Positions 1-8,872 of a stretch of DNA of 64,000 nt are shown here, piece by piece. Source of the DNA: Draconibacterium halophilum. Lineage in GTDB: Bacteria > Bacteroidota > Bacteroidia > Bacteroidales > Prolixibacteraceae. The first letter of the stretch is position 1. Every line of letters starts with the position of its first letter. The stretch is from the NCBI RefSeq assembly GCF_010448835.1, contig NZ_CP048409.1, forward strand, positions 3,699,501-3,763,500, read 5' to 3'. A program made the translations under genes and the position numbers. The notes under the pieces were generated by a model. The model saw nothing but the letters and a program-made list of their open reading frames with translations, was not told where the DNA came from and ran no database searches.

Positions 1-593
1 ACAAGCAGTGGGTCGTTGTATACGGTTTCACCATAGTTAACTTTACCAACCAGGTTTTCCAGTTCGATACCCAGACCGTAAAGACCAATTTTAATTCCTG
101 AGCGTTTAAAAATCTTAAACTTTGGGAAACTTCCTGCTAAAATGGTATCCGAAAAATCATAATTCGATGTTATTAACGGAAACTCAGCATTTGGTAACGG
201 ATCCTTAATTCCCTGTAAACCGTTATCAAATTCATGGTTGCCAATGGTACTTGCATCATAACCGGCCTCACTCATTACCTGTAACATCAACTCGCCTTTA
301 AAGTAATTAAAATAGGGTGTTCCCTGGAACATATCGCCGGCATCAAGTAACAATGTGTTTGGATTGTGTTGCCTCTGCAGATCTGCAAGCCTGGCAATTC
401 GGGCCAAACCACCTTTGTTGGCATAACGCTCATTCGTTCCGGTAAATGGCTCTATATGGCAGTGTATATCGTTGGTATGCAGAATAGATATCGTAGTAAA
501 ATCTTCGTGTGCAAATAATTCGTAGGGCACAGCACCTAATGATATTCCTGCGGTACCAGCCGCCACATTTCTAATAAATCGTCTTCTATCCAT
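1..593 (-). CDS. Metallophosphoesterase / 5'-nucleotidase catalytic domain, Tat-exported (3' end cut by window)
   Basis: The ATG lies at 593 and the frame stays open to the window edge, giving about 197 residues. The N-terminus RRRFIRN followed by a hydrophobic Gly/Ala stretch looks like a twin-arginine signal. Metallophosphoesterase metal motifs follow: NDIH (about residues 41-44), GDMFQG (about 86-91) and GNHEFDNG (about 119-126), in the order of the UshA/5'-nucleotidase family. These enzymes release phosphate from nucleotides outside the cytoplasm. The next gene downstream of the start (665-1438) carries only the C-terminal substrate domain of the same family, so the two probably form one functional enzyme. 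The specific substrate is not readable from sequence. Confidence 0.88.
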   Translation of the reverse strand, partial: MDRRRFIRNVAAGTAGISLGAVPYELFAHEDFTTISILHTNDIHCHIEPFTGTNERYANKGGLARIARLADLQRQHNPNTLLLDAGDMFQGTPYFNYFKGELMLQVMSEAGYDASTIGNHEFDNGLQGIKDPLPNAEFPLITSNYDFSDTILAGSFPKFKIFKRSGIKIGLYGLGIELENLVGKVNYGETVYNDPLL

Positions 594-664
594 ACAATTA
601 AAGTTGCTTATTTATATGATATTGCAAGGAACTATTACTAATATTTCCATTCATTATAGGAAAC

Positions 665-1438
665 TTACAGGCTAGTTTCATAACTTATCCTCCCATCCAA
701 TTGCGGGGCAACATGCTGCTTTTTATTACCCAGGTCTTCCAGGTAAGCAATTATTGCATCACGTATTTTCTCACCACTGTTTATGTACTGCTGATTTTCT
801 TCTAACATCTCAAGGCCATCGCCACCCGCTGCCACATAATCGTTAGTTACCAAGCAGTAATTTCTATTATAATCTATTTTCTCTCCACCTATTTTTACCT
901 CGGTTGCTTTATCGTTAGCTATAATCATTTTCACTCCGCCTACACTTCCTCCGCCATGATTGGCTATATAATCCAGAAATGCCTGCATCTGTTCTCCTTT
1001 TAGTTCCAGCAAAACCATTTCATTCTCAAAAGGCATTAACTCAAAAATATTTCCAACGGTAATTTCTCCTTTTGGAAGTGTCGATCGTATTCCCCCATAA
1101 TTAAAGAAAGATACATCGGGAGTAAGCTTCAGGTTCTGATCCCTCGCAACATTTGCTCCCTGCTCAAGTAATAAATCAGCCAAAAAGTTAGTTAGCAGAC
1201 TTTCCGGCTTATCTTTTACCAACTCATTGTCAGAAATTACAAGTACCCGATTCATATCTTTTTCAAGGATCTTTTTGTAAGGAGCGTAAAGCTTAACAAT
1301 TGTACTATCCATTGCTCCAACTTCTTCAGATACAGGAACATTATCAGTTTCATAACTTTTTTGAACAAACTGTGTTTTACATGAAAAAACGAAGATTGCA
1401 CAAGTTATTAACAACACATAGCTGATAGATTGTCGCAT
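665..1438 (-). CDS. Lipoprotein with 5'-nucleotidase C-terminal domain
   Basis: This 257-residue protein has a lipoprotein signal peptide ending in FVFSC (Cys20). The body matches the 5'-nucleotidase C-terminal (substrate-binding) domain: NYGGIRSTLPKGEIT around residues 112-126, then a PFENEMVLLEL segment, a GGSVGGVK loop and AAGGDGLEML near 204. No metal-binding phosphoesterase motifs are present, so it cannot hydrolyse alone. It is transcribed just upstream of the catalytic-domain gene at 1-593, with a 71-bp gap. The single-chain UshA architecture is thus split into a lipoprotein and a Tat-type protein. Assignment to the family is firm; direct partnership is inferred. Confidence 0.85.
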   Translation of the reverse strand: MRQSISYVLLITCAIFVFSCKTQFVQKSYETDNVPVSEEVGAMDSTIVKLYAPYKKILEKDMNRVLVISDNELVKDKPESLLTNFLADLLLEQGANVARDQNLKLTPDVSFFNYGGIRSTLPKGEITVGNIFELMPFENEMVLLELKGEQMQAFLDYIANHGGGSVGGVKMIIANDKATEVKIGGEKIDYNRNYCLVTNDYVAAGGDGLEMLEENQQYINSGEKIRDAIIAYLEDLGNKKQHVAPQLDGRISYETSL

Positions 1439-1512
1439 AAATAAATTATAATTTTTTTCGTTAATCCTATTTTAGCATTATTGTTGTATAAGCAAACAAA
1501 ATAGTATTAAAC

Positions 1513-2565
1513 ATGTTCGTGTCAAACTTACATATAAAATCAGTTATCAAAATAATTTTAATATTTTTTTTAGTAACATTTCTGCTTCCCGTAAACAGCT
1601 GGTCGCAATCAAAAGAAGTTGTTGCACTAAAGGGGGATGGAATTTACCGTTTACTCACCCGGCACGGCTTGTCGTCGGTTGAATATATGGATGATTTTAT
1701 TGCCTTAAACAAAAGCAGTCTGGGAAGGAATAATTCCTTGCTGGCTGGTGTAAAATACAAACTTCCTGATTCAGAGGATTCAAGCGGAATGACCAAATCA
1801 GCAGCGGCACCATCAAAAGGCACCGGAAAAATAATGCATTACAACATATTTGGAAATAATTATGCTGATGTTGAGATTGAAAGCAATGACCTGAAAGGAG
1901 CTGTATATTACATTGTAGGAGGCCATGGAGGTCCTGATCCTGGTGCTGTTGGGAAATACAACGGACAAATAGTTTGTGAAGATGAATATGCCTACGATGT
2001 TTCATTACGCCTTGCACGTAATTTAATTGCGCAAGGCGCCACTGTTTACCTGATTACCCGCGATAAAAATGATGGCATTCGCGATGCTTTAAACCTGAAA
2101 GCCGATAAAGACGAAGTTTGTTATCCGAACCTAACAATCCCACTAAACCAAACAAGACGTCTTCGGCAACGGACAGATGCAGTCAATCAGTTATACAAAA
2201 AACACAAAGGTTCTTTTCAACGCATGATAGCTTTGCATATTGATTCCAGGAGCAAAAGAGAAAATATCGATATATTTTTCTATCACGACAGACGAAGTAA
2301 AACGGGAGAAAAAGCATCAGAGATACTTCGGAATACCATTGAAGCAAAATACCGCGAGAATCAACCCAGCCGGGGCTACACTGGTACTGTTTCGTCAAGA
2401 AATTTATATATTGTTCGAAACACCTGGCCTACTGCAATATTTATTGAGTTAGGGAACATGAATCACCAGCGCGATGTAAAACGTTTGGTGATTCCCAATA
2501 ACAGGCAGGCCGTAGCCAACTGGTTAACACTTGGTTTAAAAACCGATTTCAAAACAAATAAATAG
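1513..2565 (+). CDS. N-acetylmuramoyl-L-alanine amidase (amidase_3) with LysM-like N-terminal domain
   Basis: This 350-residue exported protein has a hydrophobic signal at about residues 10-31. Residues about 38-86 resemble a LysM peptidoglycan-binding module (GDGIYRLLTRHGLS and a closing GVKYKLP). The catalytic part starts at YYIVGGHGGPDPGAVG, with likely zinc ligands His138, Glu156 or Glu158, and His242, and a catalytic-type Glu312 in IFIELGNMNH. The family cleaves the amide bond between muramic acid and the stem peptide during cell separation or wall recycling. The first motif is GGHGG rather than the common DPGHGG. It stands alone, divergent from the nucleotidase genes. Confidence 0.85.
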   Translation: MFVSNLHIKSVIKIILIFFLVTFLLPVNSWSQSKEVVALKGDGIYRLLTRHGLSSVEYMDDFIALNKSSLGRNNSLLAGVKYKLPDSEDSSGMTKSAAAPSKGTGKIMHYNIFGNNYADVEIESNDLKGAVYYIVGGHGGPDPGAVGKYNGQIVCEDEYAYDVSLRLARNLIAQGATVYLITRDKNDGIRDALNLKADKDEVCYPNLTIPLNQTRRLRQRTDAVNQLYKKHKGSFQRMIALHIDSRSKRENIDIFFYHDRRSKTGEKASEILRNTIEAKYRENQPSRGYTGTVSSRNLYIVRNTWPTAIFIELGNMNHQRDVKRLVIPNNRQAVANWLTLGLKTDFKTNK

Positions 2566-2614
2566 CCCACGCCTTATTCGCTCAACCTAAAACCACACCG
2601 TTTGTTATGCTTGT

Positions 2615-2986
2615 GTGAAACAAAAACAAATGATAATACTTTTTGATGGTGTTTGTAATCTCTGCAATTCTGCCGTTGATCTTATACTAAAAAAAGCGCG
2701 TGAGAGCGATTTTAAGCTTATTGCTCTGCAATCGAAAGAAGGTCAAAAGCTATTAAAAGAATTTGATTTGCAGCTTCAGGTAAACACCGTACTACTCATT
2801 CAAAACAATCAGGTATTAGCTGAATCTGATGCGATTCTTGAAATCTGCAAACACCTTCGCCCACCATGGAGCTGGCTGAGGATATTTAAAATTCTACCGA
2901 AAACAGTCCGAGACTCACTGTATCGTTGGGTAGCAAATAACCGCTACAAATGGTTTGGCAAAAGAACGACCTGTCGTAGCTTTTAA
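2615..2986 (+). CDS. DCC family thiol-disulfide oxidoreductase-like protein (DUF393)
   Basis: A 123-residue protein from a GTG at 2615; an ATG at 2630 (MIILFDG) is an equally likely start. The family signature is plain: FDGVCNLCN, with Asp and a CxxC pair near the N-terminus, then an ALQSKEGQ segment and an SDAILEI motif. The fold resembles thioredoxin, and the family is usually annotated as a predicted thiol-disulfide oxidoreductase of unknown substrate. The short C-terminus with YRWVANNRYKWFG is typical. It lies 49 bp after the amidase and is followed by a small hairpin with a T run. Confidence 0.85.
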   Translation: MKQKQMIILFDGVCNLCNSAVDLILKKARESDFKLIALQSKEGQKLLKEFDLQLQVNTVLLIQNNQVLAESDAILEICKHLRPPWSWLRIFKILPKTVRDSLYRWVANNRYKWFGKRTTCRSF

Positions 2987-3051
2987 AACCTCCCTTTATC
3001 AAGTATTCACCTACGAGCTACTAATATTTATATACGAGTAGGGATTATTTT

Positions 3052-3070
3052 GCACTCGCAAGTGCTTTTT
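3052..3070 (+). terminator. Small hairpin plus T run after the DCC gene
   Basis: A five-base-pair stem GCACT/AGTGC with a CGCA loop is followed by TTTTT, 65 bp past the stop of the DCC gene. The stem is short, so this is only a plausible intrinsic terminator. Confidence 0.4.
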
Positions 3071-3182
3071 ACCACCTCGCAGCTATATATCTATGGTAGC
3101 ATCAATAAAAATCACAGAGAGGGTATCTGGAAAATCATATCTGACCGAAAACAAAGTTTTGGAGAGTTAGGCTAAATCTTGA

Positions 3183-3722
3183 CTAGAAGACGAAATCGCC
3201 ACTTTCAAAATCACGGTACAGTTTCGACAGATCGCCCAGCCATTTGCTAATGCGCTTTATGGCTTCGAGGGTGTCAACAGATATTTCTTTTTGTTGCATT
3301 TTAAGCAGCAGAAATCCATAAACGGCAGTAATGCCCACGTCTACATCGTTTTTGGCCTCCGGATTTTTTTCTTTCAACTCCATTACCAACCCTGCAACAG
3401 TTTTGTAAGTTTGCACATACATACCGTCTTTCGAGGTTTCCATCAGCTTTAAATGAAAATCGTTTACATCCGCAACCAGGTTCGTTAGAAATTGGAAATG
3501 CCCTTTTTCCCGAATTTGCTCTTTATCCATCATCAGTACCAAATTAGCATACCAATCGGTAATGGCTGCTTTTGTTGTATCATCAGCCTGATAACCGGAA
3601 ACTAAACGCTCTTCAATAAGCTCCATGTCCAGTTTAAAAGCCCTAATCATATCTTCAATTTGATACAAATACAGGATGTATTCAGCAATATTCTCTTTTC
3701 GTTTTTGTTTTGCTACAAGCAT
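3183..3722 (-). CDS. DUF4924 family protein
   Basis: A 179-residue, mostly alpha-helical soluble protein with no signal peptide or membrane segment. The N-terminal pattern (AKQKRKENIAEYILYLYQIEDMIR) followed by a region rich in Leu, Met and acidic residues matches the DUF4924 family known from Bacteroidota, whose function is unknown. In related genomes it tends to sit near pth, rplY and prs, as here, where it is transcribed in the same direction about 160 bp downstream of hslR. The neighbourhood suggests a link to translation or nucleotide metabolism, but no catalytic motif is visible. Confidence 0.75.
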   Translation of the reverse strand: MLVAKQKRKENIAEYILYLYQIEDMIRAFKLDMELIEERLVSGYQADDTTKAAITDWYANLVLMMDKEQIREKGHFQFLTNLVADVNDFHLKLMETSKDGMYVQTYKTVAGLVMELKEKNPEAKNDVDVGITAVYGFLLLKMQQKEISVDTLEAIKRISKWLGDLSKLYRDFESGDFVF

Positions 3723-3881
3723 ATTTTCTGTTTTATGTTTTCTTCTCAGTGAAAGGGAAATTCAAGTCAAACGGAATAGTTACAAATTCGATCTCAAACT
3801 CAATCTTGCTTCAATCTCGAAGTCTCGCCCTCTCAGTGCTCACATTCTGTCACATAATCCTTCAATCTTCCGTCACTCATT

Positions 3882-4259
3882 CTACCAATCGAAAAAGTCA
3901 TCCAAATCGCGTCGGTCTTTTTTGGTCGGTCGCCCGGTACCTTTTTCTCTTGCACTCCAGCGCATGTGTTTTTGCATCTCGAGCAACTCAATCTCTTCCA
4001 GTGGTGTTACATCCTCCAAAAAATCGGATACCAATTTGGCGCCCATCCTTTTACCTGACAGCGCCAGCACTTTAAAACTCTTGGTAATGGGTGATTTCCG
4101 TACTTTTATTACCTCCCCAACATGAACTTCGCGAGAGGCTTTTACTGCCACGTCATCGATAGTTATGTGGCCTTTTTTACAAGCTTCGGTAGCCTGACTG
4201 CGGGTCTTAAAAATCCGCACGACCCACAACCATTTATCTATGCGAACTCCCTGTGTCAT
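3882..4259 (-). CDS. hslR: RNA-binding S4 domain protein, Hsp15-like
   Basis: A 125-residue basic protein starting with an S4 RNA-binding domain (RIDKWLWVVRIFKTRSQA at about 6-23, GHITIDD near 31-37). The second half is rich in Arg/Lys, ending DRRDLDDFFDW. Hsp15 binds stalled 50S subunits that still carry peptidyl-tRNA and helps recycle them. Its ATG directly abuts the stop codon of pth, so the two are probably translated together. This is a sensible pairing, since Pth hydrolyses the peptidyl-tRNA released from such complexes. Family call firm, precise function inferred. Confidence 0.88.
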   Translation of the reverse strand: MTQGVRIDKWLWVVRIFKTRSQATEACKKGHITIDDVAVKASREVHVGEVIKVRKSPITKSFKVLALSGKRMGAKLVSDFLEDVTPLEEIELLEMQKHMRWSAREKGTGRPTKKDRRDLDDFFDW

Positions 4260-4823
4260 CTATCGTTTGTTATGAAAATTCATGGTACGGTCGACACCAA
4301 TTGTACCAAAACTTTTTATAATCTCAATAGAATCGTCAATCTTAAAAGGCAATTCCTTTTGCTCAACTTTTGACCACTCGCCTAGTACATAATTTACCTG
4401 GTGCCCTTTATGGAATTCGTCGCCAATGCCAAAACGCAAGCGTGCATAATCGTTTCGTCCCAGCACCTGGTTAATGTTTTCAAGCCCGTTATGACCGCCA
4501 GCTCCACCTTTTGCACGTACTCTGAGCGTACCAAATGGCAATGCCAGGTCGTCAACCAGAACCAGCATGTTTTTAACGTCGATCTTTTCTTTTTGCAACC
4601 AGTAATTTACTGCCCGCCCACTCAGATTCATGTAGGTGGTTGGCTTGAGTAAAATAAACGTTCGGCCTTTGAATTTATATTCGGCAACAAAACCGTAACG
4701 CTTATCGCTAAAACTAATATTGGACGCCTCAGCGAGTGCGTCCAATATTTGAAAGCCAATATTATGGCGAGTATTTTTATATTCTGGTCCTATATTACCG
4801 AGTCCGGCAATTAAGTATTTCAT
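4260..4823 (-). CDS. pth: Peptidyl-tRNA hydrolase
   Basis: This 187-residue enzyme frees tRNA from peptidyl-tRNAs that drop off the ribosome. Conserved residues are all in place: Asn10 in GLGN, His20 in NTRHNIGF, the YMNLSG motif around 64-69, Asp91/Asp92 in LVDDLALPFG and GGAGGHNG (about 107-113). The length is normal for bacterial Pth. It lies between rplY (75 bp upstream) and hslR (no gap downstream) on the same strand. The rplY-pth arrangement is widely conserved in bacteria. Confidence 0.96.
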   Translation of the reverse strand: MKYLIAGLGNIGPEYKNTRHNIGFQILDALAEASNISFSDKRYGFVAEYKFKGRTFILLKPTTYMNLSGRAVNYWLQKEKIDVKNMLVLVDDLALPFGTLRVRAKGGAGGHNGLENINQVLGRNDYARLRFGIGDEFHKGHQVNYVLGEWSKVEQKELPFKIDDSIEIIKSFGTIGVDRTMNFHNKR

Positions 4824-4898
4824 ACGATCTATTTTATGATTATGGTATCGTATGAAATTCGCCTTGCTTAAACAAGACGTATTTCATTTGAATATAAT

Positions 4899-5540
4899 TT
4901 ATTCTTCAGTTGATTCTGATGCTTCAGCTTCAGCTCCTTCTTCTCCTTCTCCTTCTCCTTCTCCTTCTTCTTCAGCACCACCTGCAGCAGATTTTGCTGC
5001 CCTGGTAATACTTACGCTAACAATAACATTCGATTTAGGGTCTAAGAGCTCAACTCCCGGTAGATTTAAATCTCCTACTTTAATCGTTTCACCGATATCG
5101 AGTTTTGTTACATCAATATCAATTGTATCAGGCAAATTCGCTGCCAATGCTCTTACACTAAGACGACGAAGCGTAGTATTTAACTTACCACCTTTCTTTA
5201 TACCTTTTGCAAAACCTTCAACTTTTACAGGAACATTGATTTTGATCGATTTATCATCATTAATTTGAAGAAAATCTACATGAAGTACAACCTCATCAAC
5301 CGGGTGCCATTGAATGTCCTGCATAAGTGCTTTATATACAGTTCCGTCAATGTCAAGGTCAATCAGGTATACACTTGGGGTATAAACCAATTGTCTTAAC
5401 TCGGCAAAAGAAACCGAAAAGTGAACCGGCTCATCACTACCATACAATACTGCAGGTGCTTTTTCTTCTAAGCGAAGTTTTTTAGCATCCTTCTTTCCAA
5501 GAGATTTTCTTAACTCTCCTTTAATTACTACTGATTTCAT
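4899..5540 (-). CDS. rplY: 50S ribosomal protein L25/CTC with acidic tail
   Basis: A 213-residue protein of the long (CTC) L25 form that binds 5S rRNA. Residues about 1-90 form the L25 domain (KGELRKSLGKKDAKKLR, then VLYGSDEPVHF) and about 95-185 the TL5/CTC beta domain (KINVPVKVEGFAKG, VRALAANLP). The last 25 or so residues are a low-complexity run of Gly, Glu and Ala that is presumably disordered. It is encoded by repeated CTTCTC-type triplets, so replication slippage could vary its length. It sits between prs and pth on the same strand. Confidence 0.95.
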   Translation of the reverse strand: MKSVVIKGELRKSLGKKDAKKLRLEEKAPAVLYGSDEPVHFSVSFAELRQLVYTPSVYLIDLDIDGTVYKALMQDIQWHPVDEVVLHVDFLQINDDKSIKINVPVKVEGFAKGIKKGGKLNTTLRRLSVRALAANLPDTIDIDVTKLDIGETIKVGDLNLPGVELLDPKSNVIVSVSITRAAKSAAGGAEEEGEGEGEGEEGAEAEASESTEE

Positions 5541-5658
5541 TTTAAATAATTTACGTTAATAAATATGGTACTCAGTCCTCCCTTCCTTTTTGGTCGGGCA
5601 AACAGCATGCACATTATTACTGCGTCTGCTTATGGAAAAAGCGGTGCAAAAATAGAAA

Positions 5659-6600
5659 TTATTTATAATATAACGAACTTATTGACTGATTTTTATATAC
5701 CCTGCGAATGGCTTCGCCAAAAGCCTCGGCTGTAGAGATGTATTTAATTTTATCGCAGCCCGTTTTTGGCTTTATCGAATCAGTAAAATACACTTCTTCC
5801 AATTCCGATTTTTCAATCCTTTCCACTGCCGGCCCCGACAATACACCGTGTGCAGCAAAAGCACGAACACTTCTAGCTCCCTTTTTCTTCATCAGGTTGG
5901 CAGCTTTAGTTATTGTTCCCGCCGTATCAATCATATCGTCAACTATAATCACGTCTTTATTTTCTACATCACCAATAACAGTCATGTTACCCACTTCATT
6001 CGGACGCGCTCTTGTTTTATGGCAAATTACAATACCGGTATTCAACATTTTTGCATAAGTATTGGCACGTTTTGTCCCCCCCACATCGGGCGATGCAATA
6101 ATCACATTGTCCAGCCCCATTTTTTCTATGAACGGAACAAAAAGTGTTGACGCATATAAATGGTCAACCGGAACATTAAAGAATCCCTGAATCTGATCAG
6201 CGTGTAAATCCATAGTAATAAGTCGATCAACTCCGGAAACTGAAAGCAGGTCAGCAATCAGTTTGGCACCTATTGAAACCCTGGGTTTATCTTTACGATC
6301 CTGACGCGCATAACCAAAATAAGGTATTACTGCGATTACTTTATAAGCACTGGCACGTTTTGCTGCATCAACCATAAGCAGCAGCTCCAAAAGGTTATCG
6401 GCCGATGGAGGTGTTGATTGCACAATAAAAATATGCGAGCCACGAATGGTCTCTTCGTAGCATGGTTCAAATTCGCCATCAGCAAAAACCGGGCACGAAG
6501 AATGCCCCAGATCAACGTCCAGACTATCGCAAATTTTTTCAGTTAAATATCTGGTTGCCCGTCCGGTAAAAATTTTAAGTGGGTTCGTTTTCATCTCCAT
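5659..6600 (-). CDS. prs: Ribose-phosphate pyrophosphokinase
   Basis: A 313-residue enzyme making PRPP from ribose-5-phosphate and ATP for purine, pyrimidine, histidine, tryptophan and NAD synthesis. Visible motifs are FADGEFEPCYEE, the catalytic flexible loop region FGYARQDRK, MDLHADQIQGFF and the PRPP-binding loop VIIVDDMIDTAGT. A second Met two codons downstream (ATG at 6594, MKTNPLKIF) may be the true start. It is transcribed ahead of rplY with a 118-bp gap. About 205 bp upstream are non-coding and contain a 9-bp inverted repeat. Confidence 0.96.
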   Translation of the reverse strand: MEMKTNPLKIFTGRATRYLTEKICDSLDVDLGHSSCPVFADGEFEPCYEETIRGSHIFIVQSTPPSADNLLELLLMVDAAKRASAYKVIAVIPYFGYARQDRKDKPRVSIGAKLIADLLSVSGVDRLITMDLHADQIQGFFNVPVDHLYASTLFVPFIEKMGLDNVIIASPDVGGTKRANTYAKMLNTGIVICHKTRARPNEVGNMTVIGDVENKDVIIVDDMIDTAGTITKAANLMKKKGARSVRAFAAHGVLSGPAVERIEKSELEEVYFTDSIKPKTGCDKIKYISTAEAFGEAIRRVYKNQSISSLYYK

Positions 6601-6643
6601 TTATTTAATTATTTTTATTTCGACACAATGATTTGGAGGGTAC

Positions 6644-6705
6644 ATGGCGAAATTGCGGGTGTATTTTTCAGTAGTAAAATTCAGCATTACTTTGTGTTTC
6701 GCCAT
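6644..6705. repeat. Inverted repeat upstream of prs
   Basis: ATGGCGAAA at 6644-6652 is matched by its exact reverse complement TTTCGCCAT at 6697-6705, with 44 nt between. It sits in the 205-bp gap between engB and prs, upstream of the prs start. It could be an operator pair or an mRNA leader structure; nothing identifies a binding protein. Confidence 0.35.
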
Positions 6706-6805
6706 TTTTGTTTCATTGAATATTACAGATATACCGCAAAGTTAACAACTTTACAGGTATCTTAAATTATTGTGGCTTATTTACGTTGTTCAAATCAACG
6801 AAAAA

Positions 6806-7402
6806 TCATTCTCCTTTATTCACATCGGCTATCAAACCAAGAATTTCGTCTTTACCAGTTCCCTTTTCAGCCGAAGATATAAAATAACCGGGCATCGTTT
6901 CCCAAATTGCAAACATCTTTTCTTCGTATGCTTTTAATTTATTTTCCAGTTCTTTTGGTTTCAGCTTATCGGTTTTTGTAAAAACAATATTGAAGGGAAT
7001 TTCACTAATACCCAGCCATTCCATAAATTCAAGATCTACTTTTTGTGCTTCATGGCGCGAGTCGATTAACACAAACAGGCAGTACAGGTTTTCTCTTTTC
7101 AGAATATAGTTCTTGAGCATTTTCTCCCATTTCAATCGTTCGGCTTTAGGCACTTGTGCATAACCATAACCAGGCAAATCAACCAGGTACCATTCTTTGT
7201 TAATTAGAAAATGATTGATTAAACGGGTTTTCCCGGGTCTGCCTGAAATTTTCGCCAACGATCTTTTGTTGGTGAGCATATTTATTAACGATGATTTGCC
7301 CACATTCGACCGGCCTATAAAAGCATACTCCGGCCGATCGGGTGCCGGACATTTATCAACTTCAGTATTGCTCATCACAAACTGAGCTTCCTTTATCTCC
7401 AT
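6806..7402 (-). CDS. engB: Ribosome biogenesis GTP-binding protein EngB/YihA/YsxC
   Basis: A 198-residue TRAFAC-class GTPase needed for late 50S assembly. G motifs are clear: G1 GRSNVGKS (residues 30-37), G3 DLPGYG (75-80) and G4 TKTD near 143, with ISSAEKGTG as the G5 region. The GRPGKTRLINHF segment around 54-65 holds the switch-I threonine. It lies 46 bp downstream of manA on the same strand and probably ends the Dabb-manA-engB transcription unit. Confidence 0.96.
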   Translation of the reverse strand: MEIKEAQFVMSNTEVDKCPAPDRPEYAFIGRSNVGKSSLINMLTNKRSLAKISGRPGKTRLINHFLINKEWYLVDLPGYGYAQVPKAERLKWEKMLKNYILKRENLYCLFVLIDSRHEAQKVDLEFMEWLGISEIPFNIVFTKTDKLKPKELENKLKAYEEKMFAIWETMPGYFISSAEKGTGKDEILGLIADVNKGE

Positions 7403-7448
7403 AAAAGGTGCGTTTTTAGAATGATTTCTTAAGGTAAGAATTATTCTT

Positions 7449-8432
7449 TTATTTAATAAAAACCTCGAGTATTTTTACCGATTCACTTTTTGGTTTCAAC
7501 TGAACTGACTCCAGACTGGCCGGCAAAAGAACCGTCTCTCCCATCGTCACTTTTTCTGTGCCACCTTCAGTTACAATTTCAAAATCGCCTTCCAACGTCA
7601 TATAAATAACAAACGAATCGAGCTGGTTGTAATCTTTATCCAACTCTTTATTGAATTCGATAATATTGGTGGTGAAATACGGGCAGTTTACAATTTCTAC
7701 CGCTTTATTTTCCTCGGTGCTATAGTCTGTTTTATACCGACTCGAGTACGAAAAATCAATGGCATCAAGTGCCAAATCGGTATGTAATTCCCGTTCGTTT
7801 CCTTTATCGTCTTTGCGGTTGTAATCGAAAATGCGGTATGTTACATCCGAAGTTTGCTGAATTTCGGCCACCAAACATCCTTTACCAATAGCATGAACAC
7901 GACCTGCCGGGATAAAGTAAACATCACCCACTTCGGCCTCATCGTAATGCAGCAAATCAGTTAATTTTCCTGCATTAAGATATTCAAGGTATTTCTCGCG
8001 ATCAACTTCCTGGTTAAAACCCGAATTAATAAGTGCGCCTTTTTCGGCTCCGGCCACATACCACATTTCTGTTTTCCCGTAGGCATTGTGCCTTTCTTTC
8101 GATAGATTATCATCGGGATGCACCTGAATAGACAAATCGTCCTGCGCATCGATAAACTTAATAAGCAGCGGAAATTCCTCTCCAAATTTTTTGTAGACCT
8201 TATCACCTACCAAATCTCCCATGTAGATTTCGATCAGTTCATTCAAGTCGTTGCCGGCCAAAAAACCGTTGCTCACCATCGAAATATTTCCATTTACTCC
8301 TGAAAGTTCCCAACTTTCGCCACAGTTAGGCATATCGCCAAAATCTTTGTTCAGAATGGTTTTCATTCGATTTCCACCCCAAATCTTTTCATGAAAGATT
8401 GGTTTAAACTTTATGGGATAAAGGTTACTCAT
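7449..8432 (-). CDS. manA: Class I mannose-6-phosphate isomerase
   Basis: A 327-residue cupin enzyme that interconverts mannose-6-phosphate and fructose-6-phosphate. The zinc ligands of type I PMI are visible: Gln103 and His105 in IQVHPDD, Glu122 in KTEMWYV and His180 in PAGRVHAIG. The short Bacteroidota/Firmicutes-type length (about 320 residues) is normal. It lies 35 bp after the Dabb gene and 46 bp before engB. Its product can feed GDP-mannose or glycolysis. Confidence 0.93.
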   Translation of the reverse strand: MSNLYPIKFKPIFHEKIWGGNRMKTILNKDFGDMPNCGESWELSGVNGNISMVSNGFLAGNDLNELIEIYMGDLVGDKVYKKFGEEFPLLIKFIDAQDDLSIQVHPDDNLSKERHNAYGKTEMWYVAGAEKGALINSGFNQEVDREKYLEYLNAGKLTDLLHYDEAEVGDVYFIPAGRVHAIGKGCLVAEIQQTSDVTYRIFDYNRKDDKGNERELHTDLALDAIDFSYSSRYKTDYSTEENKAVEIVNCPYFTTNIIEFNKELDKDYNQLDSFVIYMTLEGDFEIVTEGGTEKVTMGETVLLPASLESVQLKPKSESVKILEVFIK

Positions 8433-8467
8433 AATTCGTACGGATTATCGATAAATATTTATAAAAA

Positions 8468-8767
8468 TTAAAAGTTAAAATCTACAGCAGCACGAGCATC
8501 GGTAGTTTCGCCAATGCGTTTTACTACTTTTAAATGCTCGGGATGCACCCGATATACATCAAGGTCTTCAACACTTTCGAAATGCGAAAGCAAAGCCATA
8601 TCGTAGCTTTTTGAATCTAATTCGTAATTTTCGCCTACTTCAATGTGCTTTAGTTCAGCGATTTTATCCTTTAAACCCAATAGCATTGCTTTTAGTTCGG
8701 CAATTATTTCCGTTTTTTCTTCGGACGGATAATCCTTCAATTTAAAAAGAACGACGTGATTAATCAT
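8468..8767 (-). CDS. Dabb (stress-responsive A/B barrel) domain protein
   Basis: A 99-residue protein made of one dimeric alpha/beta-barrel domain: it begins INHVVLFKLKD, has the LKHIEVGENYE strand and SYDMALLSHFES, and the VYRVHPEHLKV segment typical of Dabb proteins. Members vary from stress-induced plant proteins to small cyclases and monooxygenases, so the activity here is unknown. It is likely the first gene of a unit with manA and engB (35-bp gap to manA). Confidence 0.85.
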   Translation of the reverse strand: MINHVVLFKLKDYPSEEKTEIIAELKAMLLGLKDKIAELKHIEVGENYELDSKSYDMALLSHFESVEDLDVYRVHPEHLKVVKRIGETTDARAAVDFNF

Positions 8768-8872
8768 TGCTGTCTATTTTTTGTAACTTGTGCTTTTATG
8801 GCTGCGAAAATAGTGTTTTCTTAGCGTTTAATTTTAATCTTCAATTATCATTTAACAAATAAATTGAACAGT

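Noticed and set aside
3676..4125. 149-codon plus-strand frame
   Set aside because: Overlaps hslR and the DUF4924 gene on the other strand and shows no family features.
4852..5268. 138-codon plus-strand frame rich in Ser/Pro
   Set aside because: It is the antisense of rplY; the Ser/Pro run simply mirrors the acidic repeat tail of L25.
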